Assembly (NCBI GenBank): GCA_945877575.1
Contig: CAMDUE010000005.1
Span: 62,001 to 126,000 of the forward strand
Direction of reading: 5' to 3'
Source: Chitinophaga pinensis
GTDB taxonomy: Bacteria; Bacteroidota; Bacteroidia; NS11-12g; UBA955
DNA length: 64,000 nt
Position numbers and translations under genes: made by a program. The notes under the pieces are model-generated. The model was given only the letters and a program-made list of their open reading frames with translations. It searched no databases and was not told the origin of the DNA. Positions 1 to 8,628 of the stretch are shown in pieces. Position 1 is the stretch's first letter. Each line of letters begins with the position of its first letter.

Positions 1-365
1 ATGGGACTGAAACAAACCAGATGTTCGTCTGCTTCATTTCTAATTTCAGTATTCACCAGGTGCTCTCCGCCGTTATAAACATGTTTATAGCTCAATTCAG
101 CGGTATATTGAATACCCGGGGTTAGTCTTATGGTATCGGGCAGAATTGGGGCATTCCCTCCGTCTCCGTCAAGGTCGCTCCAAACCACCGTTTGTGCTGG
201 TAATCCAAGAGAGTCAGGTGTCAATGTTAATTCCACCTTGTTGATTGATTCTTCTTCGTGCTTGTGGTCATCGTCGTGATGGTGGTCGGTGCAAGAATTG
301 AAATTCAGTGCGAGCAATGCAAATACTACTGATTTGCTGCTCAAGCTAAGGATGTGTTTTTTCAT
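1..365 (-). CDS. His-rich lipoprotein, 3' end cut by window
   Basis: The gene starts at ATG 365 and stays open to the window edge, so about 121 residues are visible and the C-terminus is missing. A short hydrophobic signal ends in FNSC, a plausible lipoprotein cleavage site. The Cys is followed by TDHHHDDDHKHEEE, an acidic His-rich stretch that resembles both a Bacteroidota lipoprotein export signal and a metal-binding tail. The rest has no domain I recognise. Its start overlaps the end of the TonB receptor gene by 20 nt, so the two are almost certainly co-transcribed. I infer a surface metal-binding (zinc?) lipoprotein working with that receptor; the metal is not shown by the sequence. Confidence 0.75.
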   Translation of the reverse strand, partial: MKKHILSLSSKSVVFALLALNFNSCTDHHHDDDHKHEEESINKVELTLTPDSLGLPAQTVVWSDLDGDGGNAPILPDTIRLTPGIQYTAELSYKHVYNGGEHLVNTEIRNEADEHLVCFSP

Positions 366-2439
366 GATAATGTATGTTGATGTTTAATTTTAAACCAATG
401 TTCCTGCCCATGGCAGGGGTGAAATAGCGGAATCGGTCTAAGTAATTCCGATATCGAGTGTTTAGAAGATTGTTCCCGTTTAAGGTAAGTTCATATTTAG
501 AACCTTTTTTAAGGGTAATTCCCGCATCCAATAATTGAAATCCTTCAGGTGGAGGCATTAAATCGGTGGAAGCCGTGAAATAACGTTGCTGGAAAACCCT
601 CACATATTTAATGTAGTATTCGCCGAATTTGAACTGGCCTACCCATCCAACAGAAAGTTCGCTGCAAGGAAGCAATGTGGGGTAGCGTTCTGGCTGGAGA
701 ATTCGGCCGTAAGTGTATTCGCCACCAAGTGTAAACTTCCCCCGAGAAAAAAAGAATTCTTGGTATGCAGATGCACCACTGAGAATGGTGGGGAGCTGCT
801 CGTATTTATAATGCGGAAATGCGCCGCGAAACGTCAATATGGGTGAGGATTGAGGATTCAGGTGAATGTAATTGGGCGACCATAACCCGAAAGTGCTGAG
901 TTCAAAATTGCTTTTTTTGAAGGATTTTTTCCATTGAAATTCCAATTTATCACCCCATTCGGGTGTCAAACCTGCATTGCCTTCTTCGTAACTGGCATTT
1001 CCGTGGTGAACTCCTGCCGAAAACAGTTCATTTACTGCTGGGGCACGCCAACTGTGATTTATAAACAATTGAACCGTGTTGCGATTTTGAATTTTGCGAG
1101 CAGAATAGGCGGCAGAAATTCCTTTGAATGTTTGTTCATTCATGGATTCATCTTTCAATAAAGTGCTTCTGTGCAGAAAATCCAACCTTAGGCCCCAATT
1201 CTGAAGAAGATTTGGACGTTCATTGTGGCCTTTTAGCACTCCAAAATACTGTTGCGATGTGAATTCAGGAACTAAAAAGTATCCGCCATAACTTTGTTCT
1301 TGCCATTCGCTACCCACTTGTGCCTGTGAAATCAATGATAAGTGGATCGGAATTTCTTGTCTGACCTGAACCGCATTCAATCTGACGTTCAACTGGGGAA
1401 AGGAGTTTTTCGGATTTCGATGAGGATCAAATTCCTGTCGGGTGTTTTGCTGAAAAGATATTTGGGTTTTCAATCCATCGTGCCTTTGAATCACGGCCGA
1501 AGCGCTGATGTGTTCCGCTGCTTGTTTGGGTTTATTGATTTGATAGCTTCCGCAAGGTATAAGCACATTTGGATCTTTTCTATTGATGCTATTGACAAGG
1601 TCAGTGGTGTTCCCAATATGGCTCCCGGCATAAATGCCATTCTCGTTGAAGAACCAACTGAAGTCAGATTGCATTGCCCAATGCTCATTCAATCTTTGTG
1701 TTAAACCTCCCATGATTGAAAATTCTTGGGTCGCGGTATTTCTCAGAATTCCATTTTTTGTTCCTGGGGATGTTTTTATGCTTCCTGTTTGTGCTTCGTT
1801 ACTCAGCGGTACCGAATAGTCTTGACTGACGAAACCTTGTCCTTGAAGATACCAGCCCATACCAGCATGGTGTGTTCCTTGGTTGAGTTTGAAGTTTGCT
1901 AGAAGGGCGTTGCCATTGCTTGAATAGCCCAATCCAGATTGCACATTGCCGGCATGTGAATGGTAAGTGGGTTGGTATTCAACTTGAACAGCGTTACCCC
2001 ACGATTCACCGGTCACCCACAAAGCATCTTGGGCTTTTAGTACATTCACAGATTCCACACCGGCTCTTGCTAATTCGGGACCGTGGTCGTTGCCCCAGGT
2101 TTGTCCAACCATTCTTAGTTCATTTTGAATCAAGGGAAGTCTGAGGCCAGAAAGTCCTTGAAACATGGGTTTCTGTATGCTGTTCCCGGTAGAAATTAAG
2201 TTAAGTTGAGGAATAGCCGATAATAAGTTTGAAACGGGTGCGAAAGAAACTCCCTTAATATCTTCGGCATGAAGATGTGAAGCTTGAACACCGCTGTGCC
2301 AAATTACAATATGCGTGGAGTCCATGCGATGTATTTCATCACACGGATGGCAAGAATCTGCGTTTGATTGAGCGAATAATGGGGTTGTTAGAAGAATACA
2401 AATCAACTGAACAACCGCTATTTTACGGATGTTTTTCAC
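346..2439 (-). CDS. TonB-dependent outer-membrane receptor, probably metal uptake
   Basis: The 697-residue protein has a signal peptide (about residues 1-23, ending LFAQ), a plug-like region at about 60-150 (QLNLISTGNSIQKPMFQGLSG, then VESVNVLKAQDALW) and a long beta-barrel ending in NIGLKLNINIHYHEKTHP. This is the normal order and size for an outer-membrane active transporter powered by TonB. It lacks the carboxypeptidase-like N-terminal domain of SusC proteins, so glycan uptake is unlikely. The N-terminal segment after the signal contains His and Cys (SCHPCDEIHRMDSTH), and both neighbours are His-rich secreted proteins, which suggests a divalent metal such as zinc as substrate. The family call is firm; the substrate is inference. 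Confidence 0.85.
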   Translation of the reverse strand: MKNIRKIAVVQLICILLTTPLFAQSNADSCHPCDEIHRMDSTHIVIWHSGVQASHLHAEDIKGVSFAPVSNLLSAIPQLNLISTGNSIQKPMFQGLSGLRLPLIQNELRMVGQTWGNDHGPELARAGVESVNVLKAQDALWVTGESWGNAVQVEYQPTYHSHAGNVQSGLGYSSNGNALLANFKLNQGTHHAGMGWYLQGQGFVSQDYSVPLSNEAQTGSIKTSPGTKNGILRNTATQEFSIMGGLTQRLNEHWAMQSDFSWFFNENGIYAGSHIGNTTDLVNSINRKDPNVLIPCGSYQINKPKQAAEHISASAVIQRHDGLKTQISFQQNTRQEFDPHRNPKNSFPQLNVRLNAVQVRQEIPIHLSLISQAQVGSEWQEQSYGGYFLVPEFTSQQYFGVLKGHNERPNLLQNWGLRLDFLHRSTLLKDESMNEQTFKGISAAYSARKIQNRNTVQLFINHSWRAPAVNELFSAGVHHGNASYEEGNAGLTPEWGDKLEFQWKKSFKKSNFELSTFGLWSPNYIHLNPQSSPILTFRGAFPHYKYEQLPTILSGASAYQEFFFSRGKFTLGGEYTYGRILQPERYPTLLPCSELSVGWVGQFKFGEYYIKYVRVFQQRYFTASTDLMPPPEGFQLLDAGITLKKGSKYELTLNGNNLLNTRYRNYLDRFRYFTPAMGRNIGLKLNINIHYHEKTHP

Positions 2440-2466
2440 GGTACATTTTATCTGAATGGTTTTAGA

Positions 2467-2811
2467 TTAGGAAAACGGAAGTTCAGATAAAACGGGCGGA
2501 GATTTGTTTTGTGTTATTTTGTAGAAATCGAAGGAGTAAGAATGCTGTAATGCATCTGAAATGCTTACTCCGTATACTTCGAATTCAAACTGTGCAGGTT
2601 GATTTAATTCAACAACATGAGATAAGCTGTAATCACAAATGGTACAGTTCTCTTCTAGGTGTTGGTGATTCTCTGGAAAATCTTCGCAATGGTGATCAAT
2701 TGCGTGTTCATGGGTATGATGATCTGCCTCGGAATGTATATGGAACAGATTCTCGTTTCCCAAAAGGAAAACCGACAATAAAAGCAGCGATATGGCTTTA
2801 TGCCATTTCAA
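2467..2811 (-). CDS. Small secreted His/Cys-rich protein
   Basis: The 114-residue protein has an N-terminal hydrophobic segment (ISLLLLSVFLLGN) followed by a dense cluster of His and acidic residues (FHIHSEADHHTHEHAIDHH) and a CTIC motif near residue 60. No catalytic domain is visible. The likely start is TTG at 2811, because no in-frame ATG precedes the signal peptide. It lies 5 nt after the upstream gene and 27 nt before the TonB receptor, so it belongs to the same transcription unit. Metal binding in the periplasm or at the cell surface is inferred from composition and context only. Confidence 0.7.
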   Translation of the reverse strand: MKWHKAISLLLLSVFLLGNENLFHIHSEADHHTHEHAIDHHCEDFPENHQHLEENCTICDYSLSHVVELNQPAQFEFEVYGVSISDALQHSYSFDFYKITQNKSPPVLSELPFS

Positions 2812-2816
2812 AATAC

Positions 2817-3143
2817 TTAAGCTAATTCTTGAAGTTGATTGGTCATTTCACGAAGCTCAGTGCGGTTCAACTCGTGTTGAGATTTTACGCACAAGCTCAA
2901 GAAATAAACTAAATTATCTTCAGCAGTTTCCATGTCTTCAGCCAAAGGAGCATCAAAAGTTTCATTGGCTTCCAAATGCTGCCATGCCAAACGAAGAGCG
3001 CGTGTAACCAATGGATCGTTTTCTTTCAAGGCATATTCACGAGCTTCTTGCAAGGGTTGAATTAAAGTAGTGGCATCAATTCCGTTCTTCTCAATGCTGG
3101 CAATAGCTTTTTCAAGTATTTCGTTGGCTTTTGAATTTTGCAT
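2817..3143 (-). CDS. Hypothetical protein, 108 aa, helical
   Basis: I do not recognise this protein. It is predicted to be soluble and mostly alpha-helical, with no signal peptide or membrane segment. It contains repeated charged helices (LQEAREYALKENDPLVTRAL, ELNRTELREMTNQLQELA). It is the first gene of the four-gene minus-strand cluster that continues into the His-rich protein, TonB receptor and lipoprotein. A good -7 promoter box lies 19 nt upstream of its ATG. A link to metal uptake would rest on position alone. Confidence 0.7.
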   Translation of the reverse strand: MQNSKANEILEKAIASIEKNGIDATTLIQPLQEAREYALKENDPLVTRALRLAWQHLEANETFDAPLAEDMETAEDNLVYFLSLCVKSQHELNRTELREMTNQLQELA

Positions 3144-3162
3144 ATGGGTCTATGATAATTTG

Positions 3163-3170
3163 CAAAGGTA
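3163..3170 (-). promoter_or_regulatory. -7 promoter box TACCTTTG for the metal-uptake cluster
   Basis: On the minus strand the sequence reads TACCTTTG, an exact match to the Bacteroidota -7 element TAnnTTTG, 19 nt before the ATG at 3143. No -33 TTTG is seen at the usual 17-23 nt spacing, which could mean regulator dependence or a weak promoter. Confidence 0.5.
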
Positions 3171-3191
3171 ATTAAAAAATCAAAGCGTTAT

Positions 3192-4103
3192 TTATTTGCT
3201 CGATGATTTGCCGTCCAAATTCGATTGAAATTTTGGTGTAAATCGCGATGCGGCAAAAGTTGAAACCAATACAAGCGCTATGTATAGCACTTTATTTGGG
3301 GTAAGCGTATCTGTTTGTAAGACCACTGCAATGATAGAAGCTAGAATGGGTTGCAAATAAATGTATAGCCCCGCCAATGTTGGTCCCGAATGTTGAATAG
3401 CATAAGCATTTAAGAGGTACACTAAGAAACTTGTGAAAACTAAAATATATCCAATTTTCATGACCATATTTAAAGGAATGGCGGTCCAATTGGTTTGAAT
3501 GAATTCACCCAGACCAAAAGGAGTGATGAATAACAATCCAAAAGTAAACGTATACCTATTAATAGTTATAGGTTTATAGTGGGCAGTCAGTTTCTTGACC
3601 CTCACCAAGTAAATAGCATAGAATATGGCGTTAATGGCAATCCAAATGTCACCACGCAGAGTTTTCTCAGAAAATTTAACACCATTTGCTGTCATCAATG
3701 CCACTGAAGCAGCTGCTGCAATTGCAACGGCCAATATGAATATGGGTTTGGGCCATTTTTTTACTCTTATGTGGTCAAAGATGGCAACAAATAAAGGGGT
3801 GAATAACATCAAAACCGCACCGTTGATAGGATACGTGGTTTCTAGTCCCTTGAAAAACAGATACATATTGGCACTGGTACCAAAGAATCCGCAAATGGCA
3901 AACTCTTTCCAATGCAACTTCCAATTGATCTTCTCGTTGCTGAGTGCCCGTCCAATTAGATGAAATAGAGTAGCGGCGAAAGCGATTCTCAGCCAAACAA
4001 AGGCTTCGGCCGATAAATAATTGGGCATGATTTGTCCGGCCCAAGAAAAAAGAATGGCATATAAAAAACTAACGAAGAAAAGAGCTAAATGGCTTTTCAT
4101 CAA
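3192..4103 (-). CDS. EamA-family (drug/metabolite transporter) permease
   Basis: The 303-residue protein has about ten hydrophobic segments arranged as two five-helix halves, the architecture of EamA/DMT inner-membrane transporters. Typical elements include SAEAFVWLRIAFAA in helix 2 and GPTLAGLYIYLQPILASIIA near the end of the second half. The substrate cannot be told from sequence, since family members export metabolites, amino acids or drugs. Its ATG overlaps the stop of the upstream TerB-DnaJ gene by 4 nt (ATGA), implying translational coupling. The C-terminal tail is short and basic. Confidence 0.85.
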   Translation of the reverse strand: MMKSHLALFFVSFLYAILFSWAGQIMPNYLSAEAFVWLRIAFAATLFHLIGRALSNEKINWKLHWKEFAICGFFGTSANMYLFFKGLETTYPINGAVLMLFTPLFVAIFDHIRVKKWPKPIFILAVAIAAAASVALMTANGVKFSEKTLRGDIWIAINAIFYAIYLVRVKKLTAHYKPITINRYTFTFGLLFITPFGLGEFIQTNWTAIPLNMVMKIGYILVFTSFLVYLLNAYAIQHSGPTLAGLYIYLQPILASIIAVVLQTDTLTPNKVLYIALVLVSTFAASRFTPKFQSNLDGKSSSK

Positions 4104-4870
4104 TTCCAGCCGTTTTTCTTTTTGATGCCTTCGTAGGCACTTTGCACTCGAAGAAATTTTTCCTCGGCTGCCTTTTTCTCGCTATCCGAAAGTCCTTGCA
4201 ATCTGTCGGGATGGAATCTTAAGGCCAACTTGCGGTATGCTTTTTTAACTTCTTCCTCAGTGGCTGAAGAAGAAACATCTAAGATTTTATAATCGCTATC
4301 AGAAGAATCCACAAACATGGCTTTCAACGATAAATAATCTGGAGTGCTTATGCCCAATTGATTGGCTACACTATCAATAATGATGAGTTCCGATTTAGAA
4401 ATTACACCATCGGCTCTAGAAATTCTAAAAAGTACATGCACCAATTCCAGCCTAGCGGAATAACCCATTCGGCTTCTGAGATTACGACATACTTCATATA
4501 GATTGTGGGTCTCTTTTAGATAATCGCGCAATTTGAGAAGCATTACACGAGTTTGGTCTTCTCCATACGTTCTTAGGAGCATGCTTTTGACCATATCTAG
4601 CTCGCTTTTGGCGGCATTACCGTCGGCCTTCATGATAGCCGCAATTAATATGAGTAGCGAGTTCTGAAAATCGGAGGGCGATTGAAAGGAACTTTGTTGG
4701 TACTGATATCCCCCAGAAAAATTCCGTTGATAGTTAGTATTACCGGTTTGATTTTGATCGTTGCCCTGCACGGCATAATCAATGTATGATCCAACAAGAA
4801 ACCCAATGATGGCTCCAAAGAATCCAGATGAAATGAGCCCGATAACGGCTCCAACGAGACGAAAATTCAC
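4100..4870 (-). CDS. TerB/DjlA-like membrane-anchored DnaJ co-chaperone
   Basis: The 256-residue protein has a glycine-rich membrane segment (about residues 5-32), a variable Gln/Ser-rich linker, a TerB-like helical domain (about 70-180, LLILIAAIMKADGNAAKSEL and ISRADGVISKSEL) and a C-terminal J-domain (about 190-250) with the HPD tripeptide in LRFHPDRLQG. This order matches DjlA, whose J-domain stimulates DnaK at the membrane. The His-Pro-Asp needed for DnaK contact is intact. The gene sits 3 nt after the DUF4340 gene and overlaps the EamA gene by 4 nt, forming a three-gene unit. Confidence 0.85.
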   Translation of the reverse strand: MNFRLVGAVIGLISSGFFGAIIGFLVGSYIDYAVQGNDQNQTGNTNYQRNFSGGYQYQQSSFQSPSDFQNSLLILIAAIMKADGNAAKSELDMVKSMLLRTYGEDQTRVMLLKLRDYLKETHNLYEVCRNLRSRMGYSARLELVHVLFRISRADGVISKSELIIIDSVANQLGISTPDYLSLKAMFVDSSDSDYKILDVSSSATEEEVKKAYRKLALRFHPDRLQGLSDSEKKAAEEKFLRVQSAYEGIKKKNGWN

Positions 4871-4873
4871 AAA

Positions 4874-5938
4874 TTAATTATTGGATTTAGACAACGATTT
4901 AAATTCAGACAGGGACTTCAGTCGATTTTTTATTACAACATCTTGAGTGAGCCAAAGGTTTGGATCATCTGACGATTTCACCCAAAATAGGGCTGTTTGC
5001 AACGTTTTGGTATCAGTGGGAGAGGCATCAACACCTACATCTTCAAAATGAGAATTGGGGTAAATGCTAATTGACATTTGAGAAGGTTTAGATTGTGGAT
5101 TTTCAGAATTTCTCAATGTATACATGAAAGTTAAAATGGGCATAGATTGAACGATGGAATCTCTTTTTTGCGGTATTTTGTTGATGCCTGGAATTCCGCC
5201 AGCCTCTCGGGTAAACTCTCTGCACATCAACAGATACCCTGTCAGCAAACCTTTTTTCGCTTCAATTTCTTTGCCTTTGAGGTCAAAAAGTCTGAGGTTA
5301 TTGTTTTCTTGTTTGATTTCGAAGGATTCTTTTTCGGCGGCGTGCCAAATAACTTTCAAAGAGAGGATATCGGATGGATTAGCGTTGATGAGCTTGATGG
5401 TTCTCCACAGTTGCGGATCGGTATTAAAGTAAGGAGTCAAGTAACCTTGAAAAGAAGGAATTTCCACGATACATGGTCTTTCGGTATCAGGGGCAAACAT
5501 GTAAGTAGCCATTTGATCTTGGGTTGGTCCGCCTACATATATAGTATGCACTTCTTTATCACCTTCAAAGAAAGAGGCTTTAATGCCTTCCAATGCAAGT
5601 TGTCTATTGATGTATTCTTTCGATTCATTGGGGATAGGCATCTTTATTCGCAGCTTTGGCATGGCCCAATTCAAGAGCATGGAAACGTTATGGGAGTCAG
5701 CTGGAAAAGATTGATTGTCGGATTTTATAAACCAAACGTCGTTAATTTTTTCAAATTCAAGGGATTTAACTTTGTCGTTGTTGGGGGTGAACTTAAAACG
5801 GGTAATTTTGCTAGGCTCTTTGAGCGCGAACAAGTCAGAGGGCCAAGAGGAGGTGTTATTGAGGTTTTTCCACAGGAGTAACAAAGCAATTACCGAGATG
5901 GATATAATGATTAGCGGTTTTAGTTTTTTAAAATTCAT
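4874..5938 (-). CDS. DUF4340 domain protein, membrane anchored
   Basis: The 354-residue protein begins MNFKKLKPLIIISISVIALLL, a single N-terminal membrane helix, followed by a mostly beta extracytoplasmic region with the DUF4340 pattern (VWFIKSDNQSFPAD, YVGGPTQDQMATYM). In other bacteria DUF4340 proteins accompany GldG-type ABC components of gliding machinery, but no gld gene is seen here. I chose ATG 5938. An in-frame TTG at 5959 is possible, but that codon lies within a TATTTTTG promoter box (5964-5957), which makes it an unlikely start. Confidence 0.75.
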   Translation of the reverse strand: MNFKKLKPLIIISISVIALLLLWKNLNNTSSWPSDLFALKEPSKITRFKFTPNNDKVKSLEFEKINDVWFIKSDNQSFPADSHNVSMLLNWAMPKLRIKMPIPNESKEYINRQLALEGIKASFFEGDKEVHTIYVGGPTQDQMATYMFAPDTERPCIVEIPSFQGYLTPYFNTDPQLWRTIKLINANPSDILSLKVIWHAAEKESFEIKQENNNLRLFDLKGKEIEAKKGLLTGYLLMCREFTREAGGIPGINKIPQKRDSIVQSMPILTFMYTLRNSENPQSKPSQMSISIYPNSHFEDVGVDASPTDTKTLQTALFWVKSSDDPNLWLTQDVVIKNRLKSLSEFKSLSKSNN

Positions 5939-5956
5939 GGGAGGTAAAATGTTTGA

Positions 5957-5964
5957 CAAAAATA
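5957..5964 (-). promoter_or_regulatory. -7 promoter box TATTTTTG for DUF4340 operon
   Basis: The minus strand reads TATTTTTG, matching TAnnTTTG, with its last base 18 nt before ATG 5938. No clear -33 TTTG precedes it. The box argues that translation starts at 5938 rather than at the upstream TTG. Confidence 0.45.
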
Positions 5965-6035
5965 CAACGGAAGGTTGAGATTTATGGTTTCAGATAGGGG
6001 AGGAATAATAATTAGAAAAAAAATATGGGAGGGTC

Positions 6036-6065
6036 TTGAAAAGTTCAAAATAATAACTATTTTTG
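6036..6065 (+). promoter_or_regulatory. Promoter of the tRNA-tuf operon
   Basis: TTG at 6036-6038 and TATTTTTG at 6058-6065 are separated by 19 nt, matching the Bacteroidota -33/-7 consensus. Transcription would start near 6070, about 55 nt before the first tRNA. No other strong promoter is seen before the tRNA cluster. Confidence 0.7.
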
Positions 6066-6124
6066 CAGTCCTTTTTCGAGTATCCAATCGAGGTAACTAT
6101 AAAAAGTAACGTTCTTACACATAA

Positions 6125-6197
<73 letters not shown>

Positions 6198-6224
6198 CCA
6201 GACATTTTTATGCAACTTCAATTT

Positions 6225-6304
6225 GGGGGTATCGCATAGCGGCAATTGCGGCGGACTGTAAATCCGCTCCTTCGGGTTCAGTGGTTCGAGTCCACTTGCC
6301 CCCA
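6225..6304 (+). tRNA. tRNA-Tyr (anticodon GTA)
   Basis: The acceptor stem pairs GGGGGTA (6225-6231) with TGCCCCC (6297-6303). The anticodon loop CTGTAAA gives GTA, and the long variable arm marks a class II tRNA, as expected for bacterial tRNA-Tyr. CCA is encoded at 6305-6307. Confidence 0.96.
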
Positions 6305-6325
6305 CCAAGCATAAGAATGTCAATC

Positions 6326-6398
6326 GCGGGAGTAGCTCAGTTGGTAGAGCGACAGCCTTCCAAGCTGTAGGTCGCGGGTTCGAGCCTCGTCTCCCGCT
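6326..6398 (+). tRNA. tRNA-Gly (anticodon TCC)
   Basis: The acceptor stem pairs GCGGGAG (6326-6332) with CTCCCGC (6391-6397). Stem ACAGC/GCTGT encloses loop CTTCCAA, giving TCC. No CCA is encoded, unlike the two preceding tRNAs, so it must be added after transcription. Confidence 0.96.
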
Positions 6399-6424
6399 CG
6401 ATTCGTTGGAGAAATCTGACAAAA

Positions 6425-6496
6425 GCCGATGTAGCTCAGGGGTAGAGCGTTTCCTTGGTAAGGAAAAGGTCAGGGGTTCAATTCCCCTCATTGGCT
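6425..6496 (+). tRNA. tRNA-Thr (anticodon GGT)
   Basis: The acceptor stem pairs GCCGATG (6425-6431) with CATTGGC (6489-6495). Stem TTTCC/GGAAA encloses loop TTGGTAA, giving GGT. No CCA is encoded. The order Thr-Tyr-Gly-Thr before tuf is the same as thrU-tyrU-glyT-thrT-tufB in Escherichia coli. Confidence 0.96.
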
Positions 6497-6524
6497 CAAA
6501 CACATTATTAACTAATAGAATACT

Positions 6525-7709
6525 ATGGCAAAAGAAACATTTGACCGTTCCAAGCCGCACTTGAACATTGGTACCATTGGTCACGTTGACCACGGAAAAA
6601 CTACCTTGACTGCGGCTATCACTTCTGTATTAGCCAACGCAGGTTTCTCAGAAGCTCGTTCATTCGAGTCAATCGACTCAGCTCCTGAAGAAAAAGAGCG
6701 TGGTATCACGATTAACACCGCTCACGTTGAGTATCAAACTAAGAACCGTCACTACGCACACGTTGACTGTCCAGGTCACGCTGACTACGTAAAGAACATG
6801 GTTACTGGTGCTGCTCAGATGGATGGCGCTATTTTGGTAGTTGCTTCAACTGACGGTCCAATGCCACAAACACGCGAACATATCTTGTTGGCGCGTCAGG
6901 TTGGTGTACCTCGTCTAGTTGTTTTCATGAACAAAGTAGACATGGTAGACGACGAAGAATTGTTGGATTTGGTTGAAATGGAAATTCGTGAGTTGTTAGA
7001 CTTCTACGAATTTGATTCAGACAACACTCCTATCATTCGCGGATCTGCATTAGGTGGATTGAACGGCGACCAGAAGTGGGTAGATACTATCCTTGAGTTG
7101 ATGGAAGCAGTTGACAATTGGGTACCAGTACCTCCACGTTTGGTTGATCAGCCTTTCTTGATGCCAATCGAAGACGTATTCTCAATCACAGGTCGTGGTA
7201 CAGTAGCAACTGGCCGTATCGAGCGTGGTGTGATCAACGTAGGTGATGGTGTAGAAATCATTGGTTTCGGTGCTCACTTAACTTCAACTTGTACAGGAGT
7301 AGAAATGTTCCGTAAGTTGTTGGATCGCGGAGAAGCTGGAGACAACGCAGGTATCTTATTACGTGGTATCGACAAAAACGATATCCGTCGTGGTATGGTA
7401 ATTTGTGCTCCTAAGTCTGTAACTCCTCACAAGAAGTTCAAAGCAGAGGTTTACGTATTGAGCAAAGAAGAAGGTGGACGTCATACTCCATTCTTCCAAA
7501 AGTACCGTCCTCAATTTTATTTCCGTACAACTGACGTAACAGGTGAAATCACCCTAGCTGAAGGTACTGAAATGGTAATGCCTGGTGATAACGTTTCTAT
7601 TACAGTTGAGTTAATCAACCCAATTGCAATGGAAAAAGGACTTCGTTTCGCTATCCGTGAGGGTGGTAGAACAGTAGGTGCTGGACAGGTAACTGAAATT
7701 ATCGAATAA
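6525..7709 (+). CDS. tuf: Elongation factor Tu
   Basis: The 394-residue protein is EF-Tu, the GTPase that delivers aminoacyl-tRNA to the ribosome. The G1 loop GHVDHGKT is near residues 19-26, the G3 motif DCPGHADYV near 81-89 and the G4 motif NKVD near 136-139. The two beta-barrel domains follow ([20 protein letters not shown] starts domain 2). Length is normal for the family. It lies 28 nt after tRNA-Thr and is presumably processed out of one transcript with the tRNAs. Codon use is strongly biased, as expected for a highly expressed gene. Confidence 0.98.
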   Translation: MAKETFDRSKPHLNIGTIGHVDHGKTTLTAAITSVLANAGFSEARSFESIDSAPEEKERGITINTAHVEYQTKNRHYAHVDCPGHADYVKNMVTGAAQMDGAILVVASTDGPMPQTREHILLARQVGVPRLVVFMNKVDMVDDEELLDLVEMEIRELLDFYEFDSDNTPIIRGSALGGLNGDQKWVDTILELMEAVDNWVPVPPRLVDQPFLMPIEDVFSITGRGTVATGRIERGVINVGDGVEIIGFGAHLTSTCTGVEMFRKLLDRGEAGDNAGILLRGIDKNDIRRGMVICAPKSVTPHKKFKAEVYVLSKEEGGRHTPFFQKYRPQFYFRTTDVTGEITLAEGTEMVMPGDNVSITVELINPIAMEKGLRFAIREGGRTVGAGQVTEIIE

Positions 7710-7735
7710 TAGCAGCGTTCAACGCAGGCTATAAC

Positions 7736-7763
7736 AAAAAGGAGCCTTTAAGGCTCCTTTTTA
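7736..7763 (+). terminator. Intrinsic terminator after tuf
   Basis: A perfect stem pairs GGAGCCT with AGGCTCC (7741-7757) around a TTA loop, with an A-run before and TTTTT after. It lies between tuf and tRNA-Trp and probably lets only part of the transcription through, because no separate promoter is evident before the tRNA. Confidence 0.85.
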
Positions 7764-7764
7764 T

Positions 7765-7835
7765 ACGGGCATAGTTCAATGGTAGAATAGAGGTCTCCAA
7801 AACCTTTGATCAGGGTTCGAATCCTTGTGCCCGTG
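7765..7835 (+). tRNA. tRNA-Trp (anticodon CCA)
   Basis: The acceptor stem pairs ACGGGCA (7765-7771) with TGCCCGT (7828-7834), with discriminator G. Loop CTCCAAA gives anticodon CCA. No 3' CCA is encoded. It starts 2 nt past the tuf terminator T-run and lies 16 nt before secE. Confidence 0.96.
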
Positions 7836-7851
7836 CTAAAAGAAACCAATT

Positions 7852-8049
7852 ATGGCTGGAAAATTTTCAAATTACGTCCGCGAGGTTAAAGACGAACTTC
7901 AAAACAAGGTGTCTTGGCCTACCTGGACAGAGTTAAGGGAAAGCACATGGATTGTCATTGTGGCATCTATCTTGTTTTCTTTGGTAATTTGGGCGTTGGA
8001 TAGTGGATTGGGTTTTTCAACCACCCAGTTTTATAAACTCTTTAAATAA
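7852..8049 (+). CDS. secE: Preprotein translocase subunit SecE
   Basis: The 65-residue protein has an amphipathic N-terminal helix with the conserved VKDELQNKVSWPTWTEL stretch and one membrane helix (about residues 32-50, WIVIVASILFSLVIWALD). This is the short, single-helix SecE that stabilises SecY in the inner membrane. Its stop codon is immediately followed by the nusG start, the universal secE-nusG pairing. Confidence 0.95.
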   Translation: MAGKFSNYVREVKDELQNKVSWPTWTELRESTWIVIVASILFSLVIWALDSGLGFSTTQFYKLFK

Positions 8050-8604
8050 ATGATGTCAGTTTCTGAAGAAAAACATAAGTGGTATGTTGTACGTGCTGTA
8101 ACCGGACAAGAAAAGAAGGTGAAGCACAACGTTGAAGTTGAGCTTGAGCGCGACAACAAACTTTCTTTTGTTCCAGAAATTCTCATTCCTACTGAAAAAG
8201 TTTATCAGGTTAAAGACGGAAAAAAGGTAATCAAAGAACGCAATGCGTTTCCTGGTTATATTTTGATTCGTGCTGATTTTTCAGATCCGGAAGTGATGCC
8301 TTTAATAAAGAGTGTTTCTGGCGTTGTTGGATTTCTCGGTTCTAAAGATTCACCGGTTCCATTAAGACCCAATGAACTAAGTCGTATCTTAGGTACTGCC
8401 GACGAATTAACCGAAGGCGAAATTGTATCTGAAGATCACTACTTAGTCGGCGAAGCCGTAAAAGTAATTGACGGTCCTTTCAATGATTTTGATGGGGTTG
8501 TTGAAGAAGTTCAAGAAGAAAAGCGCAAACTCAAGGTGATGGTGAAGATTTTTGGTAGAAGAACACCACTTGAGTTAAACTATAATCAGGTTCAAAAATT
8601 GTAA
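8050..8604 (+). CDS. nusG: Transcription termination/antitermination factor NusG
   Basis: The 184-residue protein has the NGN domain (about residues 9-120, KWYVVRAVTGQEKKVKHNVE and FPGYILIRADF) and a C-terminal KOW domain (about 133-184, GEAVKVIDGPFNDFDGVVEE). It binds RNA polymerase and links it to Rho or the ribosome. Two adjacent ATG codons (8050 and 8053) are possible starts. The gene abuts secE and lies 24 nt before rplK. Confidence 0.97.
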   Translation: MMSVSEEKHKWYVVRAVTGQEKKVKHNVEVELERDNKLSFVPEILIPTEKVYQVKDGKKVIKERNAFPGYILIRADFSDPEVMPLIKSVSGVVGFLGSKDSPVPLRPNELSRILGTADELTEGEIVSEDHYLVGEAVKVIDGPFNDFDGVVEEVQEEKRKLKVMVKIFGRRTPLELNYNQVQKL

Positions 8605-8628
8605 TTCGTAAAAGTAAGTAACAGAAAA

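Noticed and set aside
5939-5959. TTG 5959 as start of the DUF4340 gene
   Set aside because: The codon is part of a TATTTTTG promoter box; ATG 5938 immediately precedes the membrane helix.
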